A DNA stretch of 17,030 bases from Pseudomonas sp. (lineage in GTDB: Bacteria; Pseudomonadota; Gammaproteobacteria; Pseudomonadales; Pseudomonadaceae): the NCBI GenBank assembly GCA_029239415.1, contig JAQZAY010000052.1:1-17030 (forward strand), given 5' to 3'. The notes below the pieces were generated by a model. That model saw only the letters and a list, made by a program, of their open reading frames with translations. It made no database searches and had not been told where the DNA came from. The position numbers and the translations under genes are program-made. Shown in pieces: positions 1 to 7,682 of this stretch (its first letter is position 1; every line of letters begins with the position of its first letter).

Positions 1-245
1 CTGTACAGCCAGATGGCTGCAAGCACGGCCAGGCCGATACCGAGCAGGCCAAGACCGCCGCCCTTGCCGATATTCCTGTCTCCACCGCGTTTCTTGCCAC
101 CGCCAAACATGCCGTTCAGGCTGTCCTGCAGCTTGCGGAAGGCCTCGTCCAGATCGGGCGGACCCTTCTTGTCGCCACCGCCACCACGGCGGCCGCCCCA
201 GGGGTCCTGATTGTTCGAGTTGCCACCCGGCTCATTCCAAGCCAT
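1..245 (-). CDS. hflK: HflK, N-terminal part (FtsH protease modulator), cut by window edge
   Basis: Only the first 81 codons are present; the gene runs off the left edge. HflK pairs with HflC in an inner-membrane SPFH/prohibitin-type complex that surrounds and modulates the FtsH protease. Visible here is the family's typical hydrophilic, glycine-rich N-terminus beginning MAWNEPGG, with runs of Gly, Arg and Lys. A DLDEAFRKLQDSL helix (about residues 32-44) follows, and then the start of the single transmembrane segment (LGLLGIGLAVLAAIWLY, about 65-81). The ATG at 245 is preceded by GGAGAG at a 4-base distance. It is the last visible gene of the minus-strand operon, 96 bases after the hflX stop codon. 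hflC would be expected next, outside the window. Identification rests on the N-terminus plus context, so it is good but not absolute. Confidence 0.9.
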   Translation of the reverse strand, partial: MAWNEPGGNSNNQDPWGGRRGGGGDKKGPPDLDEAFRKLQDSLNGMFGGGKKRGGDRNIGKGGGLGLLGIGLAVLAAIWLY

Positions 246-318
246 AGCGCTCTCCATCTGATAAAGCAAAGACGCACCCACGGCGCGCCGTCCAATGCTA
301 CAGAATGCCTGTTACGGC

Positions 319-340
319 TGCCCGGCAACGTCACCGGGCA
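319..340 (-). terminator. Hairpin just after hflX stop codon (attenuator or processing site)
   Basis: There are perfect 7-base inverted arms (TGCCCGG / CCGGGCA) around an 8-base loop. They begin one base after the hflX stop codon and lie between hflX and hflK. No T-run follows on the minus strand, so this is not a classic intrinsic terminator. It may instead be a partial terminator, a 3'-end stabiliser or an RNA-processing site that sets hflKC expression apart from hfq-hflX. The structure is seen directly; the function is inferred. Confidence 0.45.
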
Positions 341-341
341 T

Positions 342-1643
342 TTATTGCAAAGTATGTTGCTCGATGAACACCTGCGGTTCCATGCCTTCGCGGCTGACCA
401 GGCGATTGAGATCGACCCTGGGCAAGCGAACGCTCAGCAGGCTGTTGCCTTCTTCATCATGCTCTTCGGTCTGCACCGCGCCCATCTCGAAGAATTGCGC
501 GCGCAGGCGGGCAAGACGCTGATCCAGGCGCAGGGTCGCGACGAACAGGTCACTGCCCAGCAATTCGGCGACCGCCTGGCCCACCAGCTCCAGGCCGCGC
601 CCGTCGCGAGCCGATACCCAGACCCGTTGCGGCTTGCCGTCGGCATCGCGCTGGATCTGCGGCTCGACGTCTTCGAGCAGGTCGAGTTTGTTATAGACCT
701 CGAGGATCGGCAAGCCTTCGGCACCGATCTCGCCCAGCACGGCCATGACTTGCTCGATCTGCTCCATGCGCTCTGGCTCATGGGCGTCGATCACGTGCAG
801 CAGCAGGTCCGAGTTGCTCGACTCCTCGAGCGTAGCCCGGAATGCCTCGACCAGCTTGTGCGGCAGGTGGCGAATGAAGCCCACCGTATCGGCCAGCACG
901 ATCGGCCCGATGTCGTCGAGCTGCAGACGGCGCAGGGTCGGGTCGAGGGTGGCGAACAGCTGGTCGGCGGCATACACCTCGGACGAGGTCAGCGCGTTGA
1001 ACAGGGTCGACTTGCCGGCGTTGGTGTAGCCCACCAGCGATACCGAGGGGATATCCGCGCGACGGCGGCCACGGCGAGCCTGCTCGCGCTGGCTGCGGAC
1101 CTTCTCGAGACGGGCCTTGATCTGGCGCAGGCGAACCCGCAGCAGGCGCCGGTCGGTCTCGAGCTGGGTCTCGCCCGGGCCGCGCAGGCCGATACCGCCC
1201 TTTTGCCGCTCCAGGTGGGTCCAGCCGCGTACCAGCCGCGTGCTCATGTGCTCGAGCTGGGCCAGTTCGACCTGCAGCTTGCCTTCATGGGTACGCGCCC
1301 GCTGGGCGAAGATATCGAGGATCAGCCCGGTACGGTCCAGCACGCGACACTCGAAGACACGTTCGAGGTTGCGTTCCTGGCTGGGCGTGAGGGTGTGATT
1401 GAAAATCACCAGGTCGACCTGCTCGGCCTTGACCAGGTCGCGCAGTTCCTCGACCTTGCCGCTGCCAATCAGGTATTTGGCCGTGGGCTGATGTCGCGCG
1501 ATATTGACGAGCACGACAATATCGGCGCCGGCCGACAATGCCAGTTCCTGAAACTCCTGCGGGTCTTCGCGCGCCTCAGGGTTCTGGCCTTCCAAGTGAA
1601 CGAGCAGCGCTCGCTCACCACCACCGTGGCGCTCAAAGAACAA
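342..1643 (-). CDS. hflX: GTPase HflX (ribosome-splitting GTPase)
   Basis: This 433-residue protein is a TRAFAC-class GTPase that binds the 50S subunit and splits stalled ribosomes, notably after heat stress. The N-terminal HflX domain spans about residues 20-195 and includes the glycine-rich GGIGLRGPGETQLETDRR stretch (149-166). The G domain follows, with G1 GYTNAGKST (205-213), G3 DTVGF (252-256), G4 NKLD (318-321) and G5 SA (344-345). A C-terminal domain ends at IEQHTLQ. The start is TTG (1643-1641), read as Met: GGAG lies 6 bases upstream, directly against the hfq stop codon, and the protein start MFFERHGGGERALLVHLEGQ is the one typical of Pseudomonas HflX. hfq lies 12 bases upstream, so the two are co-transcribed and translation may be coupled. 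Length and motifs are complete. Confidence 0.97.
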   Translation of the reverse strand: MFFERHGGGERALLVHLEGQNPEAREDPQEFQELALSAGADIVVLVNIARHQPTAKYLIGSGKVEELRDLVKAEQVDLVIFNHTLTPSQERNLERVFECRVLDRTGLILDIFAQRARTHEGKLQVELAQLEHMSTRLVRGWTHLERQKGGIGLRGPGETQLETDRRLLRVRLRQIKARLEKVRSQREQARRGRRRADIPSVSLVGYTNAGKSTLFNALTSSEVYAADQLFATLDPTLRRLQLDDIGPIVLADTVGFIRHLPHKLVEAFRATLEESSNSDLLLHVIDAHEPERMEQIEQVMAVLGEIGAEGLPILEVYNKLDLLEDVEPQIQRDADGKPQRVWVSARDGRGLELVGQAVAELLGSDLFVATLRLDQRLARLRAQFFEMGAVQTEEHDEEGNSLLSVRLPRVDLNRLVSREGMEPQVFIEQHTLQ

Positions 1644-1655
1644 AGCAGACTCCTA

Positions 1656-1916
1656 TCAGGCGTTACCTGGCTCAGCGTCGCCCTGCTCGGCATCAGTCGG
1701 GCTAGGGAGGCGAACCGGACGGGCGGGAACCACCGTGGAGATGGCGTGTTTGTAGACCATCTGGCTGACGGTGTTCTTCAGCAGGACGACAAACTGGTCG
1801 AACGACTCGATCGAGCCTTGCAGTTTGATGCCGTTGACCAGATAGATCGAAACCGGAACTTTCTCTTTTCTCAAAGTGTTCAAGTAAGGGTCTTGTAGCG
1901 AATGCCCTTTTGACAT
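1656..1916 (-). CDS. hfq: RNA chaperone Hfq
   Basis: This is the hexameric Sm-like RNA chaperone, 86 residues, that pairs small RNAs with mRNAs; in Pseudomonas it also works with Crc in catabolite repression. The Sm1 region covers about residues 8-45 and includes Q8, D9, Y25, [17 protein letters not shown] (26-42). The Sm2 motif YKHAIST (55-61) is intact. The C-terminal tail (about 65-86) is short, Pro/Glu/Asp-rich and disordered, much shorter than in E. coli. An in-frame extension of 30 codons upstream exists but is rejected. The ATG at 1916 has AGGAG 8 bases upstream, and the protein start [20 protein letters not shown] is the conserved one. A 94-base gap separates it from miaA, the largest spacing between nnrD and hfq. 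A separate hfq promoter could sit there or within miaA, but I see no convincing -35/-10 pair. Confidence 0.98.
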   Translation of the reverse strand: MSKGHSLQDPYLNTLRKEKVPVSIYLVNGIKLQGSIESFDQFVVLLKNTVSQMVYKHAISTVVPARPVRLPSPTDAEQGDAEPGNA

Positions 1917-2010
1917 ATGCCGCACTCCTGTAAGGATCAATAGTAGGAAAACAATGGAATTCGGTGCTTCAAGCCGCCTGATCCGAAGAGTAGACGGCAA
2001 TTGCAAGGAC

Positions 2011-2982
2011 TCAGCTCAATATGGAGACGGTCCCCAGGTATTGCAAGGTGCGGGACAGATTGTCGCAGGCCAGGCTGTCCAGCCAGTGAATGTCGGACCA
2101 GCCACGCAACCAGGTGAATTGCCGCTTGGCGAGCTGGCGAGTGGCGATGATTCCCCGTTCGCGCATCTCGGCTTCGCTGAGCTTGCCGTCCAGATGTTCC
2201 CAGACCTGTCGATAACCCACCGCCCGTATAGACGGCAGTCCCGCGTGCAAGTCACTTCTGGCTCGCAGCTCTCGGACCTCGTCGACGAAGCCCTGTTCCA
2301 ACATTTGCGAAAATCGTGACGCTATTCGCTGGTGCAGAATGTGGCGATCCGTGGGAGCAATGGCCAAACTGGCGACAGTATAGGGCAAATGTCCCTGTTC
2401 GCCTGCGTCTGCGGCAAGACTTTCAGCGAATTGACGCTGGCGATGAGCCGTCATGCTTTCGCCGCTGACCCGATACACCTCGAGCGCGCGGATGAGCCGC
2501 TGCGGGTCGTTGGGATGGATGCGCGCCGCCGACTCCGGGTCGACCTCGGCCAGCTGGCGGTGCAGTTCGGCCAGCCCGAACGCGTCAGCCTGGGCTTCGA
2601 GCTGCGCGCGCACCTGGGCGTCAGCCGCGGGCATGTCCGCCAGGCCGTCGAGCAGCGCCTTGTAATAGAGCATGGTGCCGCCGACCAGCAGCGGGATATT
2701 GCCGCGCGCGGTGATCTCGGCCATCGCCTGCAGGGCATCGCGGCGAAAATCGGCGGCCGAGTAGCTTTCGGCCGGGTCGAGAATGTCGATCAGCCGGTGC
2801 GGGTGGGCGGCGAGCACCTCTTTGGAAGGTTTGGCGGTGCCGATGTCCATGCCGCGGTAGACCAGCGCCGAGTCGACACTGATCAACTCGCAGGGCAGCA
2901 CCCGTGTCAGCTCGATGGCAAGGTCGGTCTTGCCGGCCGCCGTTGGGCCCATGAGGAATATCGCAGGAGGCTTGCCGCTCAT
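2011..2982 (-). CDS. miaA: tRNA dimethylallyltransferase MiaA
   Basis: MiaA transfers a dimethylallyl group to N6 of A37 in tRNAs that read codons starting with U, the first step toward ms2i6A. The protein has 323 residues. It has the P-loop GPTAAGKT (12-19), the catalytic region [16 protein letters not shown] (37-52), the [15 protein letters not shown] stretch, [12 protein letters not shown], and the C-terminal [13 protein letters not shown] tRNA-binding segment. The open frame continues 120 codons upstream into mutL, but that part is low-complexity antisense-like sequence. The ATG at 2982 lies 2 bases after the mutL stop codon and gives the family N-terminus [19 protein letters not shown]. 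No strong Shine-Dalgarno sequence is visible before it, so translation is probably coupled to mutL. Downstream is hfq. Confidence 0.97.
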   Translation of the reverse strand: MSGKPPAIFLMGPTAAGKTDLAIELTRVLPCELISVDSALVYRGMDIGTAKPSKEVLAAHPHRLIDILDPAESYSAADFRRDALQAMAEITARGNIPLLVGGTMLYYKALLDGLADMPAADAQVRAQLEAQADAFGLAELHRQLAEVDPESAARIHPNDPQRLIRALEVYRVSGESMTAHRQRQFAESLAADAGEQGHLPYTVASLAIAPTDRHILHQRIASRFSQMLEQGFVDEVRELRARSDLHAGLPSIRAVGYRQVWEHLDGKLSEAEMRERGIIATRQLAKRQFTWLRGWSDIHWLDSLACDNLSRTLQYLGTVSILS

Positions 2983-2984
2983 TT

Positions 2985-4880
2985 CTATCGACCGCGCAAA
3001 AAGAGTTTGTCCAGGTCGTCCAGGCCCATCTGGGTCCAGGTCGGTCGGCCGTGGTTGCACTGGCCGCTGCGCTCGGTGTTTTCCATGTCGCGCAGCAAGC
3101 CGTTCATTTCGGGGATGGCCAGCCGTCGGTTGGCGCGCACGGCGCCATGACAGGCCATGGTACCGAGCAGCTCGTTGAGGTGCGCCTGGATCCGGTCGCT
3201 GGTGCCGTATTCCATCAGGTCGGCCAGTACATCCTGCACCAGGCGATTGGCCTCGGCCTGCTTGAGCAGCGCGGGGATCTGCCGGATCGCCAGGGTCTCC
3301 GGGCCCAGGCGCTGCAGCTCGAAGCCCAGTTTCTGGAACCACAGGGCGTGCTCCTCGGCACAGTCGGCCTCGCGCTGGCTCATGGCGAGCGACTCGGGGA
3401 CCAGCAGGGGCTGGCCGCTCAGGCCTTCGCTGGCCATGGCGACCTTGAGCCGCTCGTACATGATCCTTTCATGGGCCGCGTGCATGTCCACCAGCACCAG
3501 GCCGACGGCGTTCTCGGCAAGGATATAGATCCCCTTGAGCTGGGCCAGCGCGTAGCCCAGCGGCGGGATATCGCCCCGGCTCTCGGGCAGTGCGGCGGGC
3601 GCGGGCGCGGAAGAATCCAGGGGCGCGAAGAACTCGCGGTAGGCATTCTGCGCCTCGGCAACCGGCAGGGCCTGGGCCGGTCGCGGCGTGTACGGGTACT
3701 GATAACCTGCGCCCACGCCGCTGCCCGGCTGATGGGGTGCGGCCCGGGCCGGCTCGAGCACCGGCGTGGCCAGGCGCATCTCGCCCTGGGGCCCGAACTC
3801 GCCGGCTTGCTGGCCAACCGGCCGCACGACCTCGGCGACCGTGGCGGGCGCCGCCAGCTGGTCTTCGGGGCGCACATCGGCCAGGGCGCGGTGCAGCGTG
3901 CCGTAGAGGAAGTCATGCACCATGCGCCCATCGCGAAAGCGCACTTCATGCTTGGTCGGATGCACGTTGACATCGACGCCGGTCGGGTCGAGCTCGAGAA
4001 ACAGCACGAAGGTCGGATGGCGACCGTTGAACAGTACGTCGCGATAAGCCTGGCGCACTGCGTGGGCCACCAGCTTGTCGCGCACGGCGCGGCCATTGAC
4101 GAAGAAGTACTGCAGGTCGGCCTGGCTGCGCGAAAAGGTCGGCAGCCCGACCCAGCCCCACAGGCGCAGGCCGTTGCGCTCGACCTCGATAGGCAGCGCC
4201 TGCTCCAGGAACGCCGGGCCGCAGATGGCGCCGACGCGCCGGGCGCGCGCGGTGTCGTCGGCCGCATCGTGCAGGCTGAGGATGCTCTTGCCGTTGTGGC
4301 GAAGGTGGAACGCCACGTCGAAGCGGGCCAGGGCCAGGCGGCGGATCACTTCCTGGAGATGGTCGAACTCGGTCTTTTCGGTCTTGAGGAACTTGCGCCG
4401 GGCCGGGGTGTTGAAGAACAGGTCGCGCACTTCGACCGAGGTGCCGACCGGATGCGCCGCAGGCTGCACCCGCGGGCTCATGTCGCGCCCCTCGGTCTCG
4501 ACCTGCCAGGCTTCGCTGGCGTCCACGGTGCGCGAGGTCAGGGTCAGCCGGGCCACCGAGCTGATCGAGGCCAGGGCCTCGCCGCGAAAGCCCAGGCTGA
4601 GCACGCCTTCGAGGTCTTCGAGTTCGCGGATCTTGCTGGTGGCATGGCGCGCCAGGGCCAGCGGCAGATCGTCGGCGGCGATGCCGCTGCCGTCGTCGCG
4701 CACGCGCAGCAGCTTGACGCCGCCCTGCTCGACGTCCACGTCAATGCGCCGGGCGCCGGAATCCAGGCTGTTTTCCAGCAGCTCCTTGATCACCGAGGCC
4801 GGCCGCTCGACGACCTCGCCAGCGGCAATCTGGTTGGCGAGCCGCGGGCTGAGCAGCTCTATTCGCGAACCACCGTTCAT
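2985..4880 (-). CDS. mutL: DNA mismatch repair protein MutL, endonuclease-motif type
   Basis: MutL links mismatch recognition by MutS to strand removal. The 631-residue protein has the N-terminal GHKL ATPase (about 1-330) with [11 protein letters not shown] (N37), DDGSGI (62-67) and LGFRGEAL (96-103). A variable Pro/Ala-rich linker (about 335-440) and the C-terminal dimerisation domain (about 445-631) follow. The C-terminal domain carries [12 protein letters not shown] at 465-476, which fits the D-x-H-A-x2-E-x4-E metal-binding signature of endonuclease MutL. It also has [11 protein letters not shown] (576-586) and CNHGRPT (608-614), further elements of that site. This agrees with a methyl-independent system; Pseudomonas is known to lack MutH. 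The start codon ATG overlaps the amiB stop codon as ATGA. The last residues [11 protein letters not shown] are complete. Confidence 0.98.
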   Translation of the reverse strand: MNGGSRIELLSPRLANQIAAGEVVERPASVIKELLENSLDSGARRIDVDVEQGGVKLLRVRDDGSGIAADDLPLALARHATSKIRELEDLEGVLSLGFRGEALASISSVARLTLTSRTVDASEAWQVETEGRDMSPRVQPAAHPVGTSVEVRDLFFNTPARRKFLKTEKTEFDHLQEVIRRLALARFDVAFHLRHNGKSILSLHDAADDTARARRVGAICGPAFLEQALPIEVERNGLRLWGWVGLPTFSRSQADLQYFFVNGRAVRDKLVAHAVRQAYRDVLFNGRHPTFVLFLELDPTGVDVNVHPTKHEVRFRDGRMVHDFLYGTLHRALADVRPEDQLAAPATVAEVVRPVGQQAGEFGPQGEMRLATPVLEPARAAPHQPGSGVGAGYQYPYTPRPAQALPVAEAQNAYREFFAPLDSSAPAPAALPESRGDIPPLGYALAQLKGIYILAENAVGLVLVDMHAAHERIMYERLKVAMASEGLSGQPLLVPESLAMSQREADCAEEHALWFQKLGFELQRLGPETLAIRQIPALLKQAEANRLVQDVLADLMEYGTSDRIQAHLNELLGTMACHGAVRANRRLAIPEMNGLLRDMENTERSGQCNHGRPTWTQMGLDDLDKLFLRGR

Positions 4881-6310
4881 TGGGAAGCCAGCGCGGTAGT
4901 CGGGATATCAAGCTGCTGACCGACCTTGAGTTCGTCGGTCTTGAGCTGGTTGCTCGAGCGCAGGCTGGCCACGCTGACCTGGTAGCGCACGGCAAGCATC
5001 GCCAGGGTCTCGCCCGGACGCACCGTGTGCTCGCGCGGCCCCTGGGCGATCTTGCCGCTGTCACGCAGCCAGGCGATGTAGGTGCCCGGTGGCGGGTTCT
5101 GCTGGAAGAACTGGCGCACCCCGCTATGGATCGAACGCGCCAGCGCCTGCTGGTGGCTGGCGGTGGCCAGCTTGGCGGCTTCGTTGGCGTTGGAGATGAA
5201 CCCGGTCTCGACAAGGATCGACGGGATGTCCGGTGACTTGAGCACCATGAAGCCAGCCTGCTCGACCCGGCGCTTGTGCAGCGAGGTGATGCGACCCATG
5301 TTGCCGAGCACTTTCTGCCCGACATTGAGGCTCGAGCTCAGGGTCGCGGTCATCGACAGGTCGAGCAGCACACCCGCGAGCATGCGGTCCTTGTCGTCGA
5401 GGCTGACGTTGCCGGCACCGCCGATCAGGTCGGAGCGGTTCTCGCTGTCGGCCAGCCAGCGCGCGGTTTCGGAAGTCGCGCCGCGGTCGGACAGGGCAAA
5501 TACCGAGGCACCGAAGGCAGCCTTGGACGGCGCGGCGTCGGCATGGATGGAGATGAACAGGTCGGCACCCTTCTTGCGGGCGATCTCGGTGCGCTTGCGC
5601 AGCGGGATGAAGTAGTCGCCAGTGCGGGTCAGCTCGGCGCGGAAGCCCTTCTCGGCGTTGATCTGGCGCTGCAGTTCCTTGGCGATCTGCAGCACGATGT
5701 CTTTTTCATGCTGGCCCCGCGAGCCCGAGGCGCCTGGGTCCTCGCCGCCGTGGCCGGCGTCGATGGCCACCACGATGTCGCGCTTGCCGCTGGGCACCGG
5801 GGTCAGCTTGATCGCCGGCTGCGCGGGGGTGACCGGCACGGCTGGAGTGGTGGCCGGGGGGGCAGGCGTCGGCGGCGGCGCAGTGGCGGCGATGGCGTCG
5901 GCCTCCTGGTCGTACAGGTCGACCACCAGGCGATTGCCGTACTGGGCGTTTGGCGCCAGGACGAAGCTCTTGGGCGTCACGGCCTTCTTCAGGTCGATCA
6001 CCACCCGCAGGTCACTGGGCGTGCGCTGGGCCGAGCGAACGCTGTTGATCGGCGTATTGGAGGTCGAGACCGTCAGCGGCGCACCCAGGGTCGCGCCATT
6101 GATGTCGATCACCAGGCGGTCCGGTGCACTCAGCGTGAACACGCTGTGCTGCACCGGGCCCGACAGGTCGAAGACCAGCCGTGTGTTGTCCGGAGCACGC
6201 CACAAGCGCATGCTCTTGACTTGACTGACGGCCAGAGCGTCAACGGTCACTGCCGTCAATAACAGTCCAACGACAGCGACCAGCGCGCGTATGCGCATAC
6301 CTATCCCCAT
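4877..6310 (-). CDS. amiB: N-acetylmuramoyl-L-alanine amidase AmiB-type (AMIN, Amidase_3, LysM)
   Basis: This periplasmic zinc amidase cleaves the amide bond between MurNAc and L-Ala of the stem peptide and serves daughter-cell separation. A signal peptide covers about residues 5-26 ([23 protein letters not shown]). An AMIN domain (about 30-135) is followed by a Pro/Ala/Thr-rich linker (about 141-170). The Amidase_3 domain (about 178-402) has the zinc ligands H187 (in [10 protein letters not shown]), E202 and H256 (in SIHAD), and the catalytic E368 (in VETGF). A C-terminal LysM repeat (about 428-470, [16 protein letters not shown]) binds peptidoglycan. The ATG at 6310 abuts the tsaE stop codon but has no Shine-Dalgarno sequence. 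An internal ATG at 6298 is preceded by GGGGAT and begins the signal peptide exactly, so it may be the true start. The 3' end overlaps mutL by 4 bases. The symbol is by family; AmiC is less likely because of the LysM domain. Confidence 0.95.
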   Translation of the reverse strand: MGIGMRIRALVAVVGLLLTAVTVDALAVSQVKSMRLWRAPDNTRLVFDLSGPVQHSVFTLSAPDRLVIDINGATLGAPLTVSTSNTPINSVRSAQRTPSDLRVVIDLKKAVTPKSFVLAPNAQYGNRLVVDLYDQEADAIAATAPPPTPAPPATTPAVPVTPAQPAIKLTPVPSGKRDIVVAIDAGHGGEDPGASGSRGQHEKDIVLQIAKELQRQINAEKGFRAELTRTGDYFIPLRKRTEIARKKGADLFISIHADAAPSKAAFGASVFALSDRGATSETARWLADSENRSDLIGGAGNVSLDDKDRMLAGVLLDLSMTATLSSSLNVGQKVLGNMGRITSLHKRRVEQAGFMVLKSPDIPSILVETGFISNANEAAKLATASHQQALARSIHSGVRQFFQQNPPPGTYIAWLRDSGKIAQGPREHTVRPGETLAMLAVRYQVSVASLRSSNQLKTDELKVGQQLDIPTTALASQ

Positions 6311-6784
6311 TTACAGTGTGAATTCGACGGCCAGAGCGGCACACCATGCTTCGCCGCGCGAGCCCTGCGGCGACAGGGTCAGCGAGCGTCCGCTCGCCTG
6401 GGGGCTTATGGTAATGGTCAGGTCGGGCTTTGGCAAAACGCCCGCCCCGTTTCCGGGCCATTCGAACAGGCACAAGGGGTCGCCCTCGAAATAGTCGCGA
6501 ATGCCCATGAACTCCAGCTCCTCCGGATCGACCAGCCGATACAGGTCGAAGTGATAAGCTCGGACCTCACCGATCTCATAGGGTTCGACCACGGTAAAGG
6601 TCGGGCTCTTGACCGCCCCGGTATGCCCCAGGCCACGGATCAACCCACGTGACAGGGTCGTCTTGCCCGCTCCCAGGTCGCCTTCGAGAAAAATCACACC
6701 GTGGCCTGCGGTGATGCGCGCCAGGCGCGCACCGAACTCGACCATGGCCGGCTCGTCGGCCAGAAACAGGGTTATGCCTGACAC
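6311..6784 (-). CDS. tsaE: tRNA t6A37 threonylcarbamoyladenosine biosynthesis ATPase TsaE
   Basis: TsaE is the small ATPase that, with TsaB and TsaD, makes t6A at position 37 of ANN-decoding tRNAs. The 157-residue protein has the P-loop GDLGAGKTT (35-43), the SPTFT motif (60-64), the HFDLYRL motif (78-84) and FEWP (107-110), all in the usual order and spacing. The ATG at 6784 lies inside the end of nnrD, with a 13-base overlap, so expression is coupled to nnrD. The stop codon is directly followed by the amiB ATG. The order tsaE-amiB-mutL-miaA is a widespread gammaproteobacterial arrangement. The window thus holds genes for two A37 modifications, t6A and i6A, on one operon. Confidence 0.96.
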   Translation of the reverse strand: MSGITLFLADEPAMVEFGARLARITAGHGVIFLEGDLGAGKTTLSRGLIRGLGHTGAVKSPTFTVVEPYEIGEVRAYHFDLYRLVDPEELEFMGIRDYFEGDPLCLFEWPGNGAGVLPKPDLTITISPQASGRSLTLSPQGSRGEAWCAALAVEFTL

Positions 6785-7632
6785 GCTGAATGCTCCTCCA
6801 ACAACTCACGAATAACAGGGATCAGATCACCGGCCGCCAGGCCGCGCCCGTTCACGCCCAACCGCTCGCCGGCGCACGCGTGCAACCATACGCCCAGGCA
6901 GGCGGCGTCCCAATCGGCCAGTCCTTGCGCCAGCAACGCCGCCAGCACGCCGGTCAGCACATCGCCAAGGCCCGCGCCCGCCATGGCCGGGTGACCGCGG
7001 CTGCACAGCGCCAGCCGCCCCGCAGGATCAGCCACCAGGGTGCCGGCGCCCTTGAGCACGCAGACGCTGGCGTACTTGCGCGCCAGCTTGCGCGCAGCGC
7101 CTGGACGGTCGGCCTGCACCGCCTCGGTGGACACGCCCAGCAGGCGTGCGGCCTCGCCGGGGTGCGGGGTGATCACGCTGGCGCTGGGCAGGGCCAACGG
7201 CGTGCTGGCCAGCAGGTTGAGCGCATCGGCGTCCCACACCTGCGGCAACTGGGCGCTGGCCACCGCCGACAGCAGGCTGCGCCCCCAGGAGGCCTGGCCA
7301 AGGCCGGGGCCGACCACCACCACCGAGGCGCGCGCCAGCACGCCCATCAGCTGGTTGGCCGAGCTCACGCCCAGGGCCATGGTCTCGGGCAGGCGGGTCA
7401 AGGCCGCGCCGACATGCTCGGGCCGGGTGCCCAGCGAGACCAGTCCTGCGCCGCAACGCAACGCTGCCTCGGCGCTCAGCAGTACCGAGCCGCCGGTGCC
7501 AAGGTCGCCACCGACCACCAGCACATGGCCGAAATCGCCCTTTTGCGCATCCGTACGTCTGGGCTCAAGCTTCGCCAGGGTGACGCTGCTCAGGGTTTGT
7601 ACTGCGTTTTCAGGGTGTTTGGTCTGGGGCAT
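6772..7632 (-). CDS. nnrD: ADP/ATP-dependent NAD(P)H-hydrate dehydratase NnrD, single-domain form
   Basis: NnrD repairs damaged NADHX and NADPHX by nucleotide-dependent dehydration. With the ATG at 7632 the protein has 286 residues and covers only the ribokinase-like YjeF_C domain. Visible motifs are HVLVVGGDLGTGGS (36-49), VVVVGPGLG (104-112), WDADALNLL (133-141), ITPHPGE (154-160) and MAGAGLGDVLTGV (217-229), whose D224 is the expected catalytic Asp. The N-terminal epimerase domain (YjeF_N/NnrE) of the bifunctional E. coli protein is absent. No other epimerase gene lies in the window. An upstream in-frame GTG at 7671 would add 13 residues, but it lies upstream of a TATAAT box whose transcript would start near 7654, so the ATG is preferred. 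GGAG sits 11 bases before the ATG, rather far. It is the first gene of the operon. Confidence 0.93.
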   Translation of the reverse strand: MPQTKHPENAVQTLSSVTLAKLEPRRTDAQKGDFGHVLVVGGDLGTGGSVLLSAEAALRCGAGLVSLGTRPEHVGAALTRLPETMALGVSSANQLMGVLARASVVVVGPGLGQASWGRSLLSAVASAQLPQVWDADALNLLASTPLALPSASVITPHPGEAARLLGVSTEAVQADRPGAARKLARKYASVCVLKGAGTLVADPAGRLALCSRGHPAMAGAGLGDVLTGVLAALLAQGLADWDAACLGVWLHACAGERLGVNGRGLAAGDLIPVIRELLEEHSACQA

Positions 7633-7660
7633 GGGGTCAAAAGCTCCGATGTCTGGCAGA

Positions 7661-7666
7661 ATTATA
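7661..7666 (-). promoter_or_regulatory. Candidate -10 box of the nnrD operon promoter
   Basis: On the minus strand there is a perfect TATAAT in the 50-base gap between the divergent nnrD and queG genes. It lies 28 bases upstream of the nnrD ATG. A start site 6-7 bases further on would give a leader of about 22 bases. No good TTGACA-like -35 is found at 16-18 bases (AAGGCA at 17), so the promoter is either weak or activator-dependent. This is the only visible promoter for the long minus-strand operon; internal promoters are likely but not seen. Confidence 0.45.
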
Positions 7667-7682
7667 CGCACCTGAGCCCGTA

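Noticed and set aside
345..1898. Plus-strand open frame of 517 codons opposite hflX and hfq
   Set aside because: It is antisense to two certain genes and has no family motif or ribosome-binding site; long shadow frames are expected in GC-rich DNA.
3051..4919. Plus-strand open frame of 622 codons opposite mutL
   Set aside because: It mirrors mutL codons almost end to end; the composition (Gln, His, Ala, Gly-rich) is typical of antisense reading of GC-rich genes.
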